Assembly (NCBI GenBank): GCA_029782215.1
Contig: JAKOVD010000054.1
Location: forward strand, 1 to 43,440
Length of the DNA stretch: 43,440 nucleotides
DNA from: Chloroflexota bacterium
GTDB taxonomy: Bacteria > Chloroflexota > Anaerolineae > J102
Direction of reading: 5' to 3'
The notes under the pieces are model-generated. The model was not told the origin of the DNA. It was given only the letters and a program-made list of their open reading frames with translations, and did no database searches. How positions within the stretch are numbered: the first letter of the stretch is position 1; each line of letters begins with the position of its first letter. This document shows, in pieces, positions 16,209 through 23,902 of the stretch. Both the position numbers and the translations under genes were made by a program.

Positions 16209-16700
16209 ATGATCGGAGTCCGTCGGGCCGTCGCCATTGCCGTGCTTTGGGGGCTGGCTATCGCCTTGCTCACCGCCTCGCCTTTGTGGGCAAACCCCAA
16301 CAGCTACCGCTCGTACCGCTTTCTGCCCAGTCCCGCCTACAAGCAGAGCGACGTGAAGGCGTCCCTGGAGATCACGGGGGATGCCTTTGGGCTGCCACTG
16401 ACAGAGGTCGAGTGGCGAGACCCTTCCGGCGGCTATGCCAGTTGCCGCCCTCTCCTCGGAGGCTGCGTCATCCGCAACACTTACAGCAGCACCGGGGTTC
16501 TCGTTGCCGTCACCCATGAGTTCCTGATCGCCGGACAGGGGCGCCGCTCGGGAACCTATCTCGCCATTGCCAGGTACTGCACTCACACCGTTGGGGCCGG
16601 CTGTTGGGGAGATTGGGCCGAGCTGTTTCGGGCCAACTTCACCATCGACGGCGGCTCGGTGGGCGCCAGCGCCGTCTACCTCCCGCGTCTGATACGCTAG
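16209..16700 (+). CDS. small secreted protein of unknown function
   Basis: This is 163 aa from ATG 16209, preceded by AGGGAGAGAG. Residues 1-28 form a signal peptide (VAIAVLWGLAIALLTASPLW, then ANP). The mature part has four Cys (CRPLLGGC and CTHTVGAGC) that could form two disulfides, a beta-rich look, and ends in VYLPRLIR. That ending resembles the YLPL motif in two other exported proteins here. It stands alone between an opposing operon and the convergent murJ. I do not recognise a family; it could be a lectin-like or adhesion domain, but nothing proves that. Confidence 0.72.
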   Translation: MIGVRRAVAIAVLWGLAIALLTASPLWANPNSYRSYRFLPSPAYKQSDVKASLEITGDAFGLPLTEVEWRDPSGGYASCRPLLGGCVIRNTYSSTGVLVAVTHEFLIAGQGRRSGTYLAIARYCTHTVGAGCWGDWAELFRANFTIDGGSVGASAVYLPRLIR

Positions 16701-16719
16701 TGCTCGCCGGTACGCGCGG

Positions 16720-18291
16720 CTAGATGTGCACCACGCGTGCCAGCAGGCGCTCGATCAGGGCCGTCTCCGGCACGTGCATCAGCCGGAGCAGCAGATAGTA
16801 AAGGACGCCTCCCGCCAGCGCCGGCACGATCACCACGGTCAGACGCGGCAGCAGACCCTCTGTGCCGAGCTGGGCCAGGAGCACGGTCGCTGCCGCATAC
16901 ACCACGACGCCCATGATCGCGCCGGCCAACAGACTCTGCCCAGCCGTGCGAATGACGGCCTGGTGCAGGCGCCCACCCCAGCGGTAGATCAGCCAGGCCA
17001 TGATCAGGGCATGCGCCGCCTGCTTGCAGGCGTCGGCGAAGGCCAGACCCAGGAAGCTGAGCGTGTTGAGCAGGCTCAGCGCTACCACCAGGTAGACGCC
17101 AACCGAGATGACGCCGACGATGGCCGGGGTCTTGCTGTCGTTGCGGGCGTAATAGGAGAAGTTGAGCGGCCAGTCGACGCTGGCAAAGATCAGGCCGGGC
17201 AGGTAGAATCGCAGCGCCAGCGCCGTCCAGTGGGTGTCGACGGCCGTGAACTCGCCATGCTGGGCAATCAGCCGCACCACCGGCTCGGCCAGGACCCAGA
17301 GCCCGATCGTGGCGGGAACGATGAGGACAAACACCGAGCGCAGCCCGGCGCCCAGGGTGCGGCGATAGGCCGCCCAGTCCTCGCTCGCCGCCCAGCGCGA
17401 CAGGGTGGGCAGCGCCGCCACCGAGATCGCCACCGATACCAGGCCATGCGGGAATTGATACAGGGTTGTCGCCGTGCGCATGTAGGCCAGGCTGCTTTCC
17501 CCTGTGCCGCTGGCCAGGCGGCGGTCAATCCCGGCCTGGAACATGCCCACCGCCACCGAGGCCAGGATGGGCAGGTAGAGGGCGAGCATGCGCCGCAGCG
17601 CCGGGTGGCGGAACTGCAGCGAGAGGTGCAGCCCCATGCCCCGCAGCTCCGGCAGCCGGAAGCCGAGCTGGATCACGCTCCCCACGAGAATGCCCACGGC
17701 AAGGGCATTGATGCCCAGCCGCTGGTGCAGCAGGGGCACGGCAATGATAACGCCCAGGTTATAGAGCGCATCGCCCAGCGCCACCATCACGAACCGCTGG
17801 CGAGCGTAGAGAATGGCCGCCAGCACCCCGGCGTTGGCGAACATCCACACCGCCGGCGCCACCAGCCGCATCAGTTGCACGGCTGCCGCCTGGTATTCGG
17901 CGTTGAGGCCCCCGCCGATGAGCTGGACGATCGCAGGCGCGAACAGTTCCAGACCCAGCACCAGCAGCGCCGCCAGGCCCGATAGCGCCGTGAGCACAAC
18001 GCTGGCCACTTCGGCGAATTCGCGCCGCTTCTCCGGCCGGAAGTAGTCGCTCAGCACCGGCACCAGGGCCGCCGTCAACATGCCGCCGACCAACAGGTCA
18101 TAGACCGTCTTGACCGCGAACTCGGCGATGGCGAAGGCCGACACCAGACCGGTGGCGCCGTAGAAGTGCGGGATGACGATCTCGCGCACCAGGCCCAGCG
18201 TGCGGCTGACCACGCCGCCCAGGCTGAGCACGGTGGCATTGCGCGCCAGCGACGGCTGCGCTTCCGGCTGCCCGGTGCTCACCTCAGTCAT
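16720..18291 (-). CDS. murJ: lipid II flippase MurJ (MviN family)
   Basis: This 523-aa polytopic protein, with about 14 helices, flips the peptidoglycan precursor lipid II across the membrane. MurJ signatures are seen near the N-terminus (SRTLGLVREIVIPHFYG) and in the PVLSDYF region, with conserved Arg/charged residues in helices (RLASGTGESSLAYMR, LYQFPHGLVSVAISVAALP). Length is normal. It is the last gene of sixA, rfaE2-like, murJ: the preceding gene ends inside its start (ATGA overlap). It converges with the secreted protein gene 20 bp away. Confidence 0.93.
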   Translation of the reverse strand: MTEVSTGQPEAQPSLARNATVLSLGGVVSRTLGLVREIVIPHFYGATGLVSAFAIAEFAVKTVYDLLVGGMLTAALVPVLSDYFRPEKRREFAEVASVVLTALSGLAALLVLGLELFAPAIVQLIGGGLNAEYQAAAVQLMRLVAPAVWMFANAGVLAAILYARQRFVMVALGDALYNLGVIIAVPLLHQRLGINALAVGILVGSVIQLGFRLPELRGMGLHLSLQFRHPALRRMLALYLPILASVAVGMFQAGIDRRLASGTGESSLAYMRTATTLYQFPHGLVSVAISVAALPTLSRWAASEDWAAYRRTLGAGLRSVFVLIVPATIGLWVLAEPVVRLIAQHGEFTAVDTHWTALALRFYLPGLIFASVDWPLNFSYYARNDSKTPAIVGVISVGVYLVVALSLLNTLSFLGLAFADACKQAAHALIMAWLIYRWGGRLHQAVIRTAGQSLLAGAIMGVVVYAAATVLLAQLGTEGLLPRLTVVIVPALAGGVLYYLLLRLMHVPETALIERLLARVVHI

Positions 18292-18821
18292 GGCGCAGCG
18301 CCGCCGTCCCCGCTGCCCTGGTAGCGTTGGACGATGGTCTGGATGATCGCCGTCGTGGAGCGCACCGGCACCAGGTCGACGTAGGCCACGCGCCCCCCGT
18401 ACCCCATCACGACCTCCGCCTCGGGCGGTCGCGGGCCTCCCGGCCGGTTCCAGTCCGCCCCCTTGACGTAGACGTCGGGGCGAATCACGCGCACCAGCTC
18501 CGTGCAGTCGGCGGTGTCAAAGAGAACGACGGCGTCAACGCAGCGCAGCGCCGCCAGGAGCACCGAACGCTCTTCCTGAGGGATGATGGGACGGTCCGGC
18601 CCTTTGCGTAAGCGTGTGCTCTGATCGGAATTGAGCCCGACGATCAGACGGTCGCCTTGGGCGCGGGCGCCCTGCAGATAATGCAGGTGTCCAATGTGCA
18701 GCAGATCGAAGTGACCGTTGGTGAAGACGACCGTCTCTTCCCCGGCTTGCCATGCCGCGGCCAGCGCCGCGGCGCCCTCCGCCGATATGATGGGTGCAGA
18801 GGTGCTCACAGATGCAGGCAT
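18288..18821 (-). CDS. RfaE2/HldE-like nucleotidyltransferase (cytidylyltransferase family)
   Basis: This is 177 aa from ATG 18821; the longer open frame would overlap sixA and adds nothing family-like. It has the full nucleotidyltransferase set: TNGHFDLLHIGHLHYLQGAR (HxGH at about 43-46), GLNSDQSTRLRKGPDRPI and YVKGADW. The family transfers AMP or CMP to a sugar or alcohol phosphate; the best match is the adenylyltransferase half of HldE that makes ADP-heptose. Whether this organism makes heptose is unknown, so the substrate could be another sugar phosphate. Its stop overlaps the murJ start by 4 bp, which suggests coupling and a cell-envelope role. Confidence 0.85.
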   Translation of the reverse strand: MPASVSTSAPIISAEGAAALAAAWQAGEETVVFTNGHFDLLHIGHLHYLQGARAQGDRLIVGLNSDQSTRLRKGPDRPIIPQEERSVLLAALRCVDAVVLFDTADCTELVRVIRPDVYVKGADWNRPGGPRPPEAEVVMGYGGRVAYVDLVPVRSTTAIIQTIVQRYQGSGDGGAAP

Positions 18822-18877
18822 GCGCGCATTGTAAACGCGGCGCATTGCGCCCGCCAAAACATACCGGATTGCGGCAG

Positions 18878-19369
18878 CTAGGGAAGCGTCTTCGGCGACA
18901 CCAGCCAGAGCAGCACGCCGGAGTCGCGATCCACGTCGACCCAGCGGTCGGCCGCGGGCAGCTCGATGCAGGCCAGGGCTGCGGTCGGCAAGCGCACCGC
19001 CGCTCCGCACAGCACCGTCACCAGCTCCTCGAATCCGGGGTTGTGTCCGACCAGCATCACCCTGGCCGCCGGCTCAGGCAGGCTGGCCACCACTTCCAGC
19101 AGGGTGTCAGGGTCTGCCAGATAGATGCGCGGCTCGAAGGCGATGTCGCCCTTGAAACCGGCGGCCTCGGCGACCTTCTGCGCCGTCTGGGTGGCCCGGC
19201 GAGCCTGCGAGCTGACGATCGCGTCGGGCAGATGCTCGATCGCGGCCAGGTACTCGCCGATGCGCGGGGCCTCTTTCTCCCCGCGGGCAGCCAGGGGCCG
19301 TTCGAAGTCATCGATAGCAGCCGTATCCCATGACGACTTGGCGTGACGCAGAATGAGCAGTTCTTTCAT
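18878..19369 (-). CDS. sixA: SixA-type phosphohistidine phosphatase (histidine phosphatase family)
   Basis: This is 163 aa from ATG 19369, which has a GGAGG ribosome site; a much longer open frame upstream is discarded. LLILRHAKSSW (residues 4-14) carries the RH nucleophile, and VMLVGHNPGFEELV (about 105) the second catalytic His. Both are diagnostic for SixA, which removes phosphate from His of signalling proteins. RPLAARGEKEAP is the usual third landmark. It lies 56 bp upstream of the rfaE2-like gene, likely in one transcript with murJ. Its target here is unknown. Confidence 0.9.
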   Translation of the reverse strand: MKELLILRHAKSSWDTAAIDDFERPLAARGEKEAPRIGEYLAAIEHLPDAIVSSQARRATQTAQKVAEAAGFKGDIAFEPRIYLADPDTLLEVVASLPEPAARVMLVGHNPGFEELVTVLCGAAVRLPTAALACIELPAADRWVDVDRDSGVLLWLVSPKTLP

Positions 19370-19638
19370 GGCGCCTCCTGGCGCCGCCCCCTGTCCAGAC
19401 CAGGGGTGCAGCGCAGCCTGAAGCATTCTAGCCCATGCTTCCCCAGCGTGGAAACTCAGGTAGGCGATCGGGTGCGGTGCATGCTCTCGCTGTGCATCAT
19501 GAAGATCTAGCACGAATAGGAGATAACACGAATGTCCGGCTCGCAGTTGCCGGCGGCGCCGGCGCCGCTTGCAGGCGTTGACACGCTCTACCCGCAGCGC
19601 TAGACTCAGGTTACCCTGATACACGGAGAACTTGACCC

Positions 19639-20213
19639 ATGGACAGCGAGAACCCGACGCCCACATCCTCAGAAAGCCCCGACGGGGACCGTGGCCTCAA
19701 CCTGGGCGACATCCTGCAGAGCCTGGCAGGCGCCGCCACCTCATCGGGCAGCCAGGACGTCCTTCCCACCCTTGTTGGCCAGGTGCTCGGTAGTGATACT
19801 TCAGCACCTGAGACCAACCCGAACTTCGACGTCAACGCCTTGCTTGACCAGTTCGCCGGCGACAACGAGCCCGGCGACGACGCCTTGCGCGCCACCGGCA
19901 TCCCGCAGGTCGTGGCAGGCAAAGTGGGTGTCGAGCAGTCCAAAGTTCTTCTCATCCTCAGGGGATCCTGCGCCTGCTGGCCGCCGCCCGTGCCGCAACC
20001 AAACCCCCGCGCCCCCACTCGCCAAAGCCGCGCCCTCACGGCAGTTCCGGTTCGCACACCTCTTCCTCCAAGCCCAAGCCCAAACCGAAGCCAAAGCCCA
20101 AGCCAACACCCAAACCCAAGCCGGATTCCACCCCCGCGCCCAAACCCAAACCCAAACCAAAGCCGAAACCGAAACCCAAGCCGAAGCCCACGCGCACCAC
20201 GGGCCTGGGATAG
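19639..20213 (+). pseudogene. frameshifted DUF937-like protein with Lys-Pro repeat tail
   Basis: The frame from ATG 19639 (upstream GGAGA) encodes about 110 residues: LNLGDILQSLAGAATSS, LPTLVGQVLG, FDVNALLDQFAG and ALRATGIPQVVAGKVGVEQS, reminiscent of DUF937. At about 19957-19970, around a GGGG run, the sensible reading moves to another frame: ILRLLAAARAATKPPRPH, then a tail of about 50 residues of alternating Lys and Pro. That frame ends at TAG 20211-20213. Codon pattern and protein sense both support one gene split by a single-base change. Without the shift the first frame runs to 20460 in low-quality Pro/Ser/Asn sequence. A sequencing error, a real mutation or programmed shifting are all possible. 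Confidence 0.6.
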
Positions 20214-20245
20214 CAGCTACCGTCCCCTGCGGGATTCGAGATACG

Positions 20246-20320
20246 TACTCCGTACTGCATACTGCGTAATGAGTGATTTTGGGCCGGGGATGCGCATTAC
20301 GGAGTACGCAGTACGCATTG
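20246..20320. repeat. imperfect inverted repeat of GTACT/AGTAC words
   Basis: The 26-bp arms 20246-20271 and 20295-20320 are reverse complements at 21 of 26 positions, around a 23-nt loop. They are built from repeated CGTACTG/CAGTACG words. A short direct repeat of CGCAATC follows at 20341-20359. It lies between the converging frameshifted gene and the response regulator. It could fold as a bidirectional terminator, although no T-run follows, or be a mobile palindromic unit. Confidence 0.55.
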
Positions 20321-20361
20321 CGTACTACGAATTACATTTCCGCAATCCGCAATCCGCAATT

Positions 20362-21426
20362 TTAACCTCCCCCCGTTGCCTTTCCCACGGCCGCGGCCCG
20401 CGTATTGACGCCCAGCTTCTCGAAGACCGCCTTCAGATGGCGCTTGACGGTGTTGGGTGAGATCACCAGCCGGTCGGCGATCTGCTTGTTGGTCAGGCCC
20501 TGAACCAGCAGATCGAGCACCTCGCGCTCGCGGTCCGTGAGCGCGTCCAGGCTTGACGGTGCGGTGGGGGCAGCGGTCAGGGCGCTCGCCACCACCTCGA
20601 CAAAGGCCCGCCGGTCAAAGGTGCGCTTCTCCAGAAACGCCACGATGCCGTAGTCGCCCCACGCCCGCTCAGCGTCGATGGTGCGGCTGCTGCCGGTGAC
20701 GACCACGGCCGGGATGCCGGCCTGGCGGCTGGCAGCAAGCAGGCGGTAGCCCTCCTCGCCGCGTTCGGCAGGGGCCGCGCCCGACAGGGTCAGATCGACG
20801 ACGGCGACGCCACAGGCGCCGCGCTTGAGGTGGCCGAAGGCCTCACCGTAGCTGCTCGCCAACCGCACCTGGTACCCGGCGTCGGTCAGCAGCTCGGCCA
20901 GGATGCTCCGCCAACCGGCGTCGTCCTCCACCACCAGCACGGCCGGGACGGCGGCGCCCGCAGGCATCCCCCCACTGGCGGCTGGCGCCAGCGCTTGCCC
21001 CGCAGTGACCGCGCGCGCCCGGGGTGAGTCGCCGTAGCCGGGCGCCAGCGGCATCGCCAGCACCTCCTGGACCACCTTGCGGAACTCGGCGCGCCTGAAG
21101 CGCTCCTTGCGCAGACAGGTATGGGCGCCGTGGTCCTTGAGCGCAGCCACGGCCAGCTCCACAGTGGCAAAGCCAGAAAGCAGGATCGTGGCACAGCCGG
21201 GATCGTGCCGGCGTACCGCATCCAGCACGGCCAGCCCATCCTCATTGCGGTGGTCGGTGCCGCCCAGCGAGAGGTCCACCACGGCCAGACGGTGGGGGTT
21301 GAGCCGCAGGCTGGCCACCGCCTGGCGCAGATCAGAAGCCACATCCACCGTCAGGCCGGCATCGACAAGCAGCTCCACCAGGATCTGCTGCCAGGCCCGA
21401 TCGTCATCCACCACCAGGGCGCGCAT
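20362..21426 (-). CDS. response regulator with two receiver domains and LuxR/NarL-type HTH
   Basis: This is 354 aa from ATG 21426, where the receiver fold begins; the longer frame adds an Arg/Pro-rich lead that overlaps the kinase. Receiver 1 (about 1-120) has acidic pocket DDD 7-9, phospho-acceptor Asp51 in VVDLSLGG and LRKERF. Receiver 2 (about 160-285) has VVEDD, VVDLTLSG and FLEKRTF. Both keep Asp and Lys, so both may be phosphorylated. Residues 290-350 are a LuxR DNA-binding domain (LTDREREVLDLLVQGLTNKQ, SPNTVKRHLKAVFEKLGV). The gene starts 4 bp after the kinase stop, so the two form a two-component pair. Confidence 0.9.
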   Translation of the reverse strand: MRALVVDDDRAWQQILVELLVDAGLTVDVASDLRQAVASLRLNPHRLAVVDLSLGGTDHRNEDGLAVLDAVRRHDPGCATILLSGFATVELAVAALKDHGAHTCLRKERFRRAEFRKVVQEVLAMPLAPGYGDSPRARAVTAGQALAPAASGGMPAGAAVPAVLVVEDDAGWRSILAELLTDAGYQVRLASSYGEAFGHLKRGACGVAVVDLTLSGAAPAERGEEGYRLLAASRQAGIPAVVVTGSSRTIDAERAWGDYGIVAFLEKRTFDRRAFVEVVASALTAAPTAPSSLDALTDREREVLDLLVQGLTNKQIADRLVISPNTVKRHLKAVFEKLGVNTRAAAVGKATGGG

Positions 21427-21430
21427 CGCT

Positions 21431-23674
21431 CTAAACCGCCCCCGCGGCCAGCGGCAGCCGCAGCGTAAAGGTGGCGCCGCGGCGCCCGTCGCTCTCGACG
21501 GTGATGGAGCCGCCGAAACGGGCAATCAGCGTCTTGACCCACCACAGACCAAAACCAAGCTTGGAGGAACGCTTGGCGCCCGAGAAGTTGAACTCGAAGA
21601 TCTTCTCGTGCAGCTCAGGGGCAATGCCAGGACCGTTATCGCTCACCCGGATTTCCGCCCAGCGCCCGCGAACCGCGCCGCTGATGCGGATGATCCCGGC
21701 GCCGTCCATGGCCGTGACGGCGTTTTCCAGCAGGTTGACAAACACCAGCGCCAGGCGCTGTTGGCCGGCGATCACCGGCGGCAAATCATCCAGGGCGATC
21801 AACCTGATGCTGATGCCCGGCGGCACGTGGGTTGTGGCCAGGGCCTGGGCCACACTGGCAGCGATGTTCACGGGCGCCGGCTGGATCGGGCGCAGGTAGA
21901 ACAAGCTGTCGCTCAACGCTTCCATCGCCTCACCGGCGCTGCGTGCGATCTCTTCCAGGTTCGCGGCCAGGTACTCGTCGGCAGCCAGCGCTTCCTGGCA
22001 CTTGTCCTGGATGCCTTCGACGCGCACGGGAATGGCGCCGATCTTGTTGTTGAGGCGGTGCAGAAGGTTGGCGGCAATGTCGCCGACGGCAGCAAAGGTC
22101 TCGGCGGCTGCCCTCTGCTCGCGGGCCAGGCGCAGCGCTTCCTGGTGGGCTGAGCTGCGCACCGCCAGGGCGGCGTTGTGAGCCAGGAATGTCAGCACCT
22201 TCACGTCCCAGTCCGAAGCGGCGAACTGGTTCGGATGAGCCTCGGTGTTGTAGACGCTGAGAGCCCCCACCGGATCGCTATCGTCCCCGGCTAGCAGGGG
22301 CACCACCAAGGCCTGCGTCCAACCCTGACGGATAGCCAGCTCGGTATGGACAAAGCGCTGGTCGGCGCGCACATCATCGCTGAAGATCCAGCGGCGCCGG
22401 GCAATGGCCTCGCCGGTCAGACTGCCCAGCAGGGGCACCCTGTCGCCCCGCACGTGCCCGGCGCTGGCGCACTGCATGACCAGGTCCTGTTCGTCCAGCG
22501 TCCAGAGGGCGCTGACCGGCACATCAAGCAGCTCGCACGCCAGATCGACGACGCGCCCGAAGACCTCCTGCAGTGACTGCGTCAGCAGCCGTTCCGCCAG
22601 CTCCTGCAGGGCATCCAGCAGGCGCACGTCCTGGATGGCGATGACTGCCTGTGTGGCCAGCGACTGGAGCAGCAAGCTGTCATCCTCGCTGAAGGCGCCC
22701 AGGTGCGGGCTTTCCAGGTTAATCACACCTTCCAGGCGCCCGCTCGCGGCCAGCAGTGGTACGGCCAATTCCGAGCGCATCTCACGTTCGTGGTCCAGGG
22801 GGTAATAGAGCCGCGCCCACGGCCCCGCCCGCACATCGGCGATGCAGAGCGGCTGGCGGTGCTTGGCCACCCAGCCCGTAATGCTCGTGGCGTTGATGGG
22901 CAGCGCCTCGACCGCGGGCCGGCCCAGGTCGTCCCCCGCGATGGCCCTGGTCAAGAGAAGCTTGCCCGTGGCGTCCACGAGGCGAAAGATGCCGTGCCGG
23001 GCGCCCGTCACCTCCAGCGCCATCTGCAGAATCGCTTCCAGGGTCTCTTCCAGGCGCAGGCGCGAGGAGATGAGGAGGTCGGCGCGCCGCAGGCGCGCCA
23101 ACTCATCTTCGCGGCGTTCCAGGTTGCGCTGCACGCGTTCGAACTGCTGCAGGTTGTGGATTGCCATCGCCGCCAGGTTGACCAGGTTATCGAGCAGCAG
23201 CAGCTCCAGCTCCGTGAACGGTCTCTGCTCATGCAGATAGACGTAGAGCGCGCCCACGGGTTGGTCGGCCACGATCAGGGGATAGCATACCCCCACCTGC
23301 GCCCCCGCTGCTGCCAGGGCCTGGTGCAGTCCCAGGTCGCCGGCCTCATAGGAAAGAACCCGGGAGCGCTGCCGCAGCGCGCGCGCGCCCAATCCATCGG
23401 GCCGCGGCGCCTCACTGGCAGCGCCCGCCGCCAATGAGCCGGCGACAAGGCGCGAGCGCGGGTCAAACGTGCCTGTGGTCGGGTCGAACGTGAAGATGAC
23501 GGCGGTCACGGCGCCTGCCACGTTCACGGACCCGCCCGTCATCAGCTCGACAGCGCCGGCCACGATCTTGCGCAGGGTCTCGTCGAGACCGGCCTGCGCT
23601 TCCGAGCTTGCACGATTGATGGCGGCGGCGATGCGGTTTAGGTTGGCGAGGACGGCGGAGTCAACGGAAGGCAT
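21431..23674 (-). CDS. GAF-domain sensor histidine kinase
   Basis: This is a 747-aa soluble-looking kinase with no membrane helix. Three GAF-like sensor domains cover about 30-175, 200-350 and 360-510. The dimerisation region has the phosphorylatable His539 in NLLHRLNNKIGAI. The ATPase domain (about 600-745) shows an N-box VFVNLLENAVTAM, G1 VSDNGPGIAPE (678-688), and G2 GFGLWWVKTL. It phosphorylates, most likely, the tandem-receiver regulator encoded 4 bp downstream. What the GAF domains bind is not evident; GAF2 and GAF3 have no chromophore Cys that I could assign. Confidence 0.9.
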   Translation of the reverse strand: MPSVDSAVLANLNRIAAAINRASSEAQAGLDETLRKIVAGAVELMTGGSVNVAGAVTAVIFTFDPTTGTFDPRSRLVAGSLAAGAASEAPRPDGLGARALRQRSRVLSYEAGDLGLHQALAAAGAQVGVCYPLIVADQPVGALYVYLHEQRPFTELELLLLDNLVNLAAMAIHNLQQFERVQRNLERREDELARLRRADLLISSRLRLEETLEAILQMALEVTGARHGIFRLVDATGKLLLTRAIAGDDLGRPAVEALPINATSITGWVAKHRQPLCIADVRAGPWARLYYPLDHEREMRSELAVPLLAASGRLEGVINLESPHLGAFSEDDSLLLQSLATQAVIAIQDVRLLDALQELAERLLTQSLQEVFGRVVDLACELLDVPVSALWTLDEQDLVMQCASAGHVRGDRVPLLGSLTGEAIARRRWIFSDDVRADQRFVHTELAIRQGWTQALVVPLLAGDDSDPVGALSVYNTEAHPNQFAASDWDVKVLTFLAHNAALAVRSSAHQEALRLAREQRAAAETFAAVGDIAANLLHRLNNKIGAIPVRVEGIQDKCQEALAADEYLAANLEEIARSAGEAMEALSDSLFYLRPIQPAPVNIAASVAQALATTHVPPGISIRLIALDDLPPVIAGQQRLALVFVNLLENAVTAMDGAGIIRISGAVRGRWAEIRVSDNGPGIAPELHEKIFEFNFSGAKRSSKLGFGLWWVKTLIARFGGSITVESDGRRGATFTLRLPLAAGAV

Positions 23675-23902
23675 GCTGTCATTCTCGCCCTGGTGTCATC
23701 ATTACGCCAAGTTCGCCGGGCGTGGTCTGGAAGATATCTCAGATAGGCGGCTGCACGAGTTCCCCAAGGACGAGGTGCTCCCGCCGCATCGCGGGGGACC
23801 GGGAACGACTGTTCCTAAGATAGGCGCCGGCCGCTGCCGGCGGGCCTGACTTGCGCAAAGCGCTGCCGTGGCGTACATTGAACGAACCACCCGCGAATCG
23901 TT

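Noticed and set aside
19532..19603. 23-codon open frame with AGGAG upstream (starts MSGSQLPAAP)
   Set aside because: The ribosome site is good, but there is no family, no conservation evidence, and the composition is ordinary for this GC content; kept only as a note.
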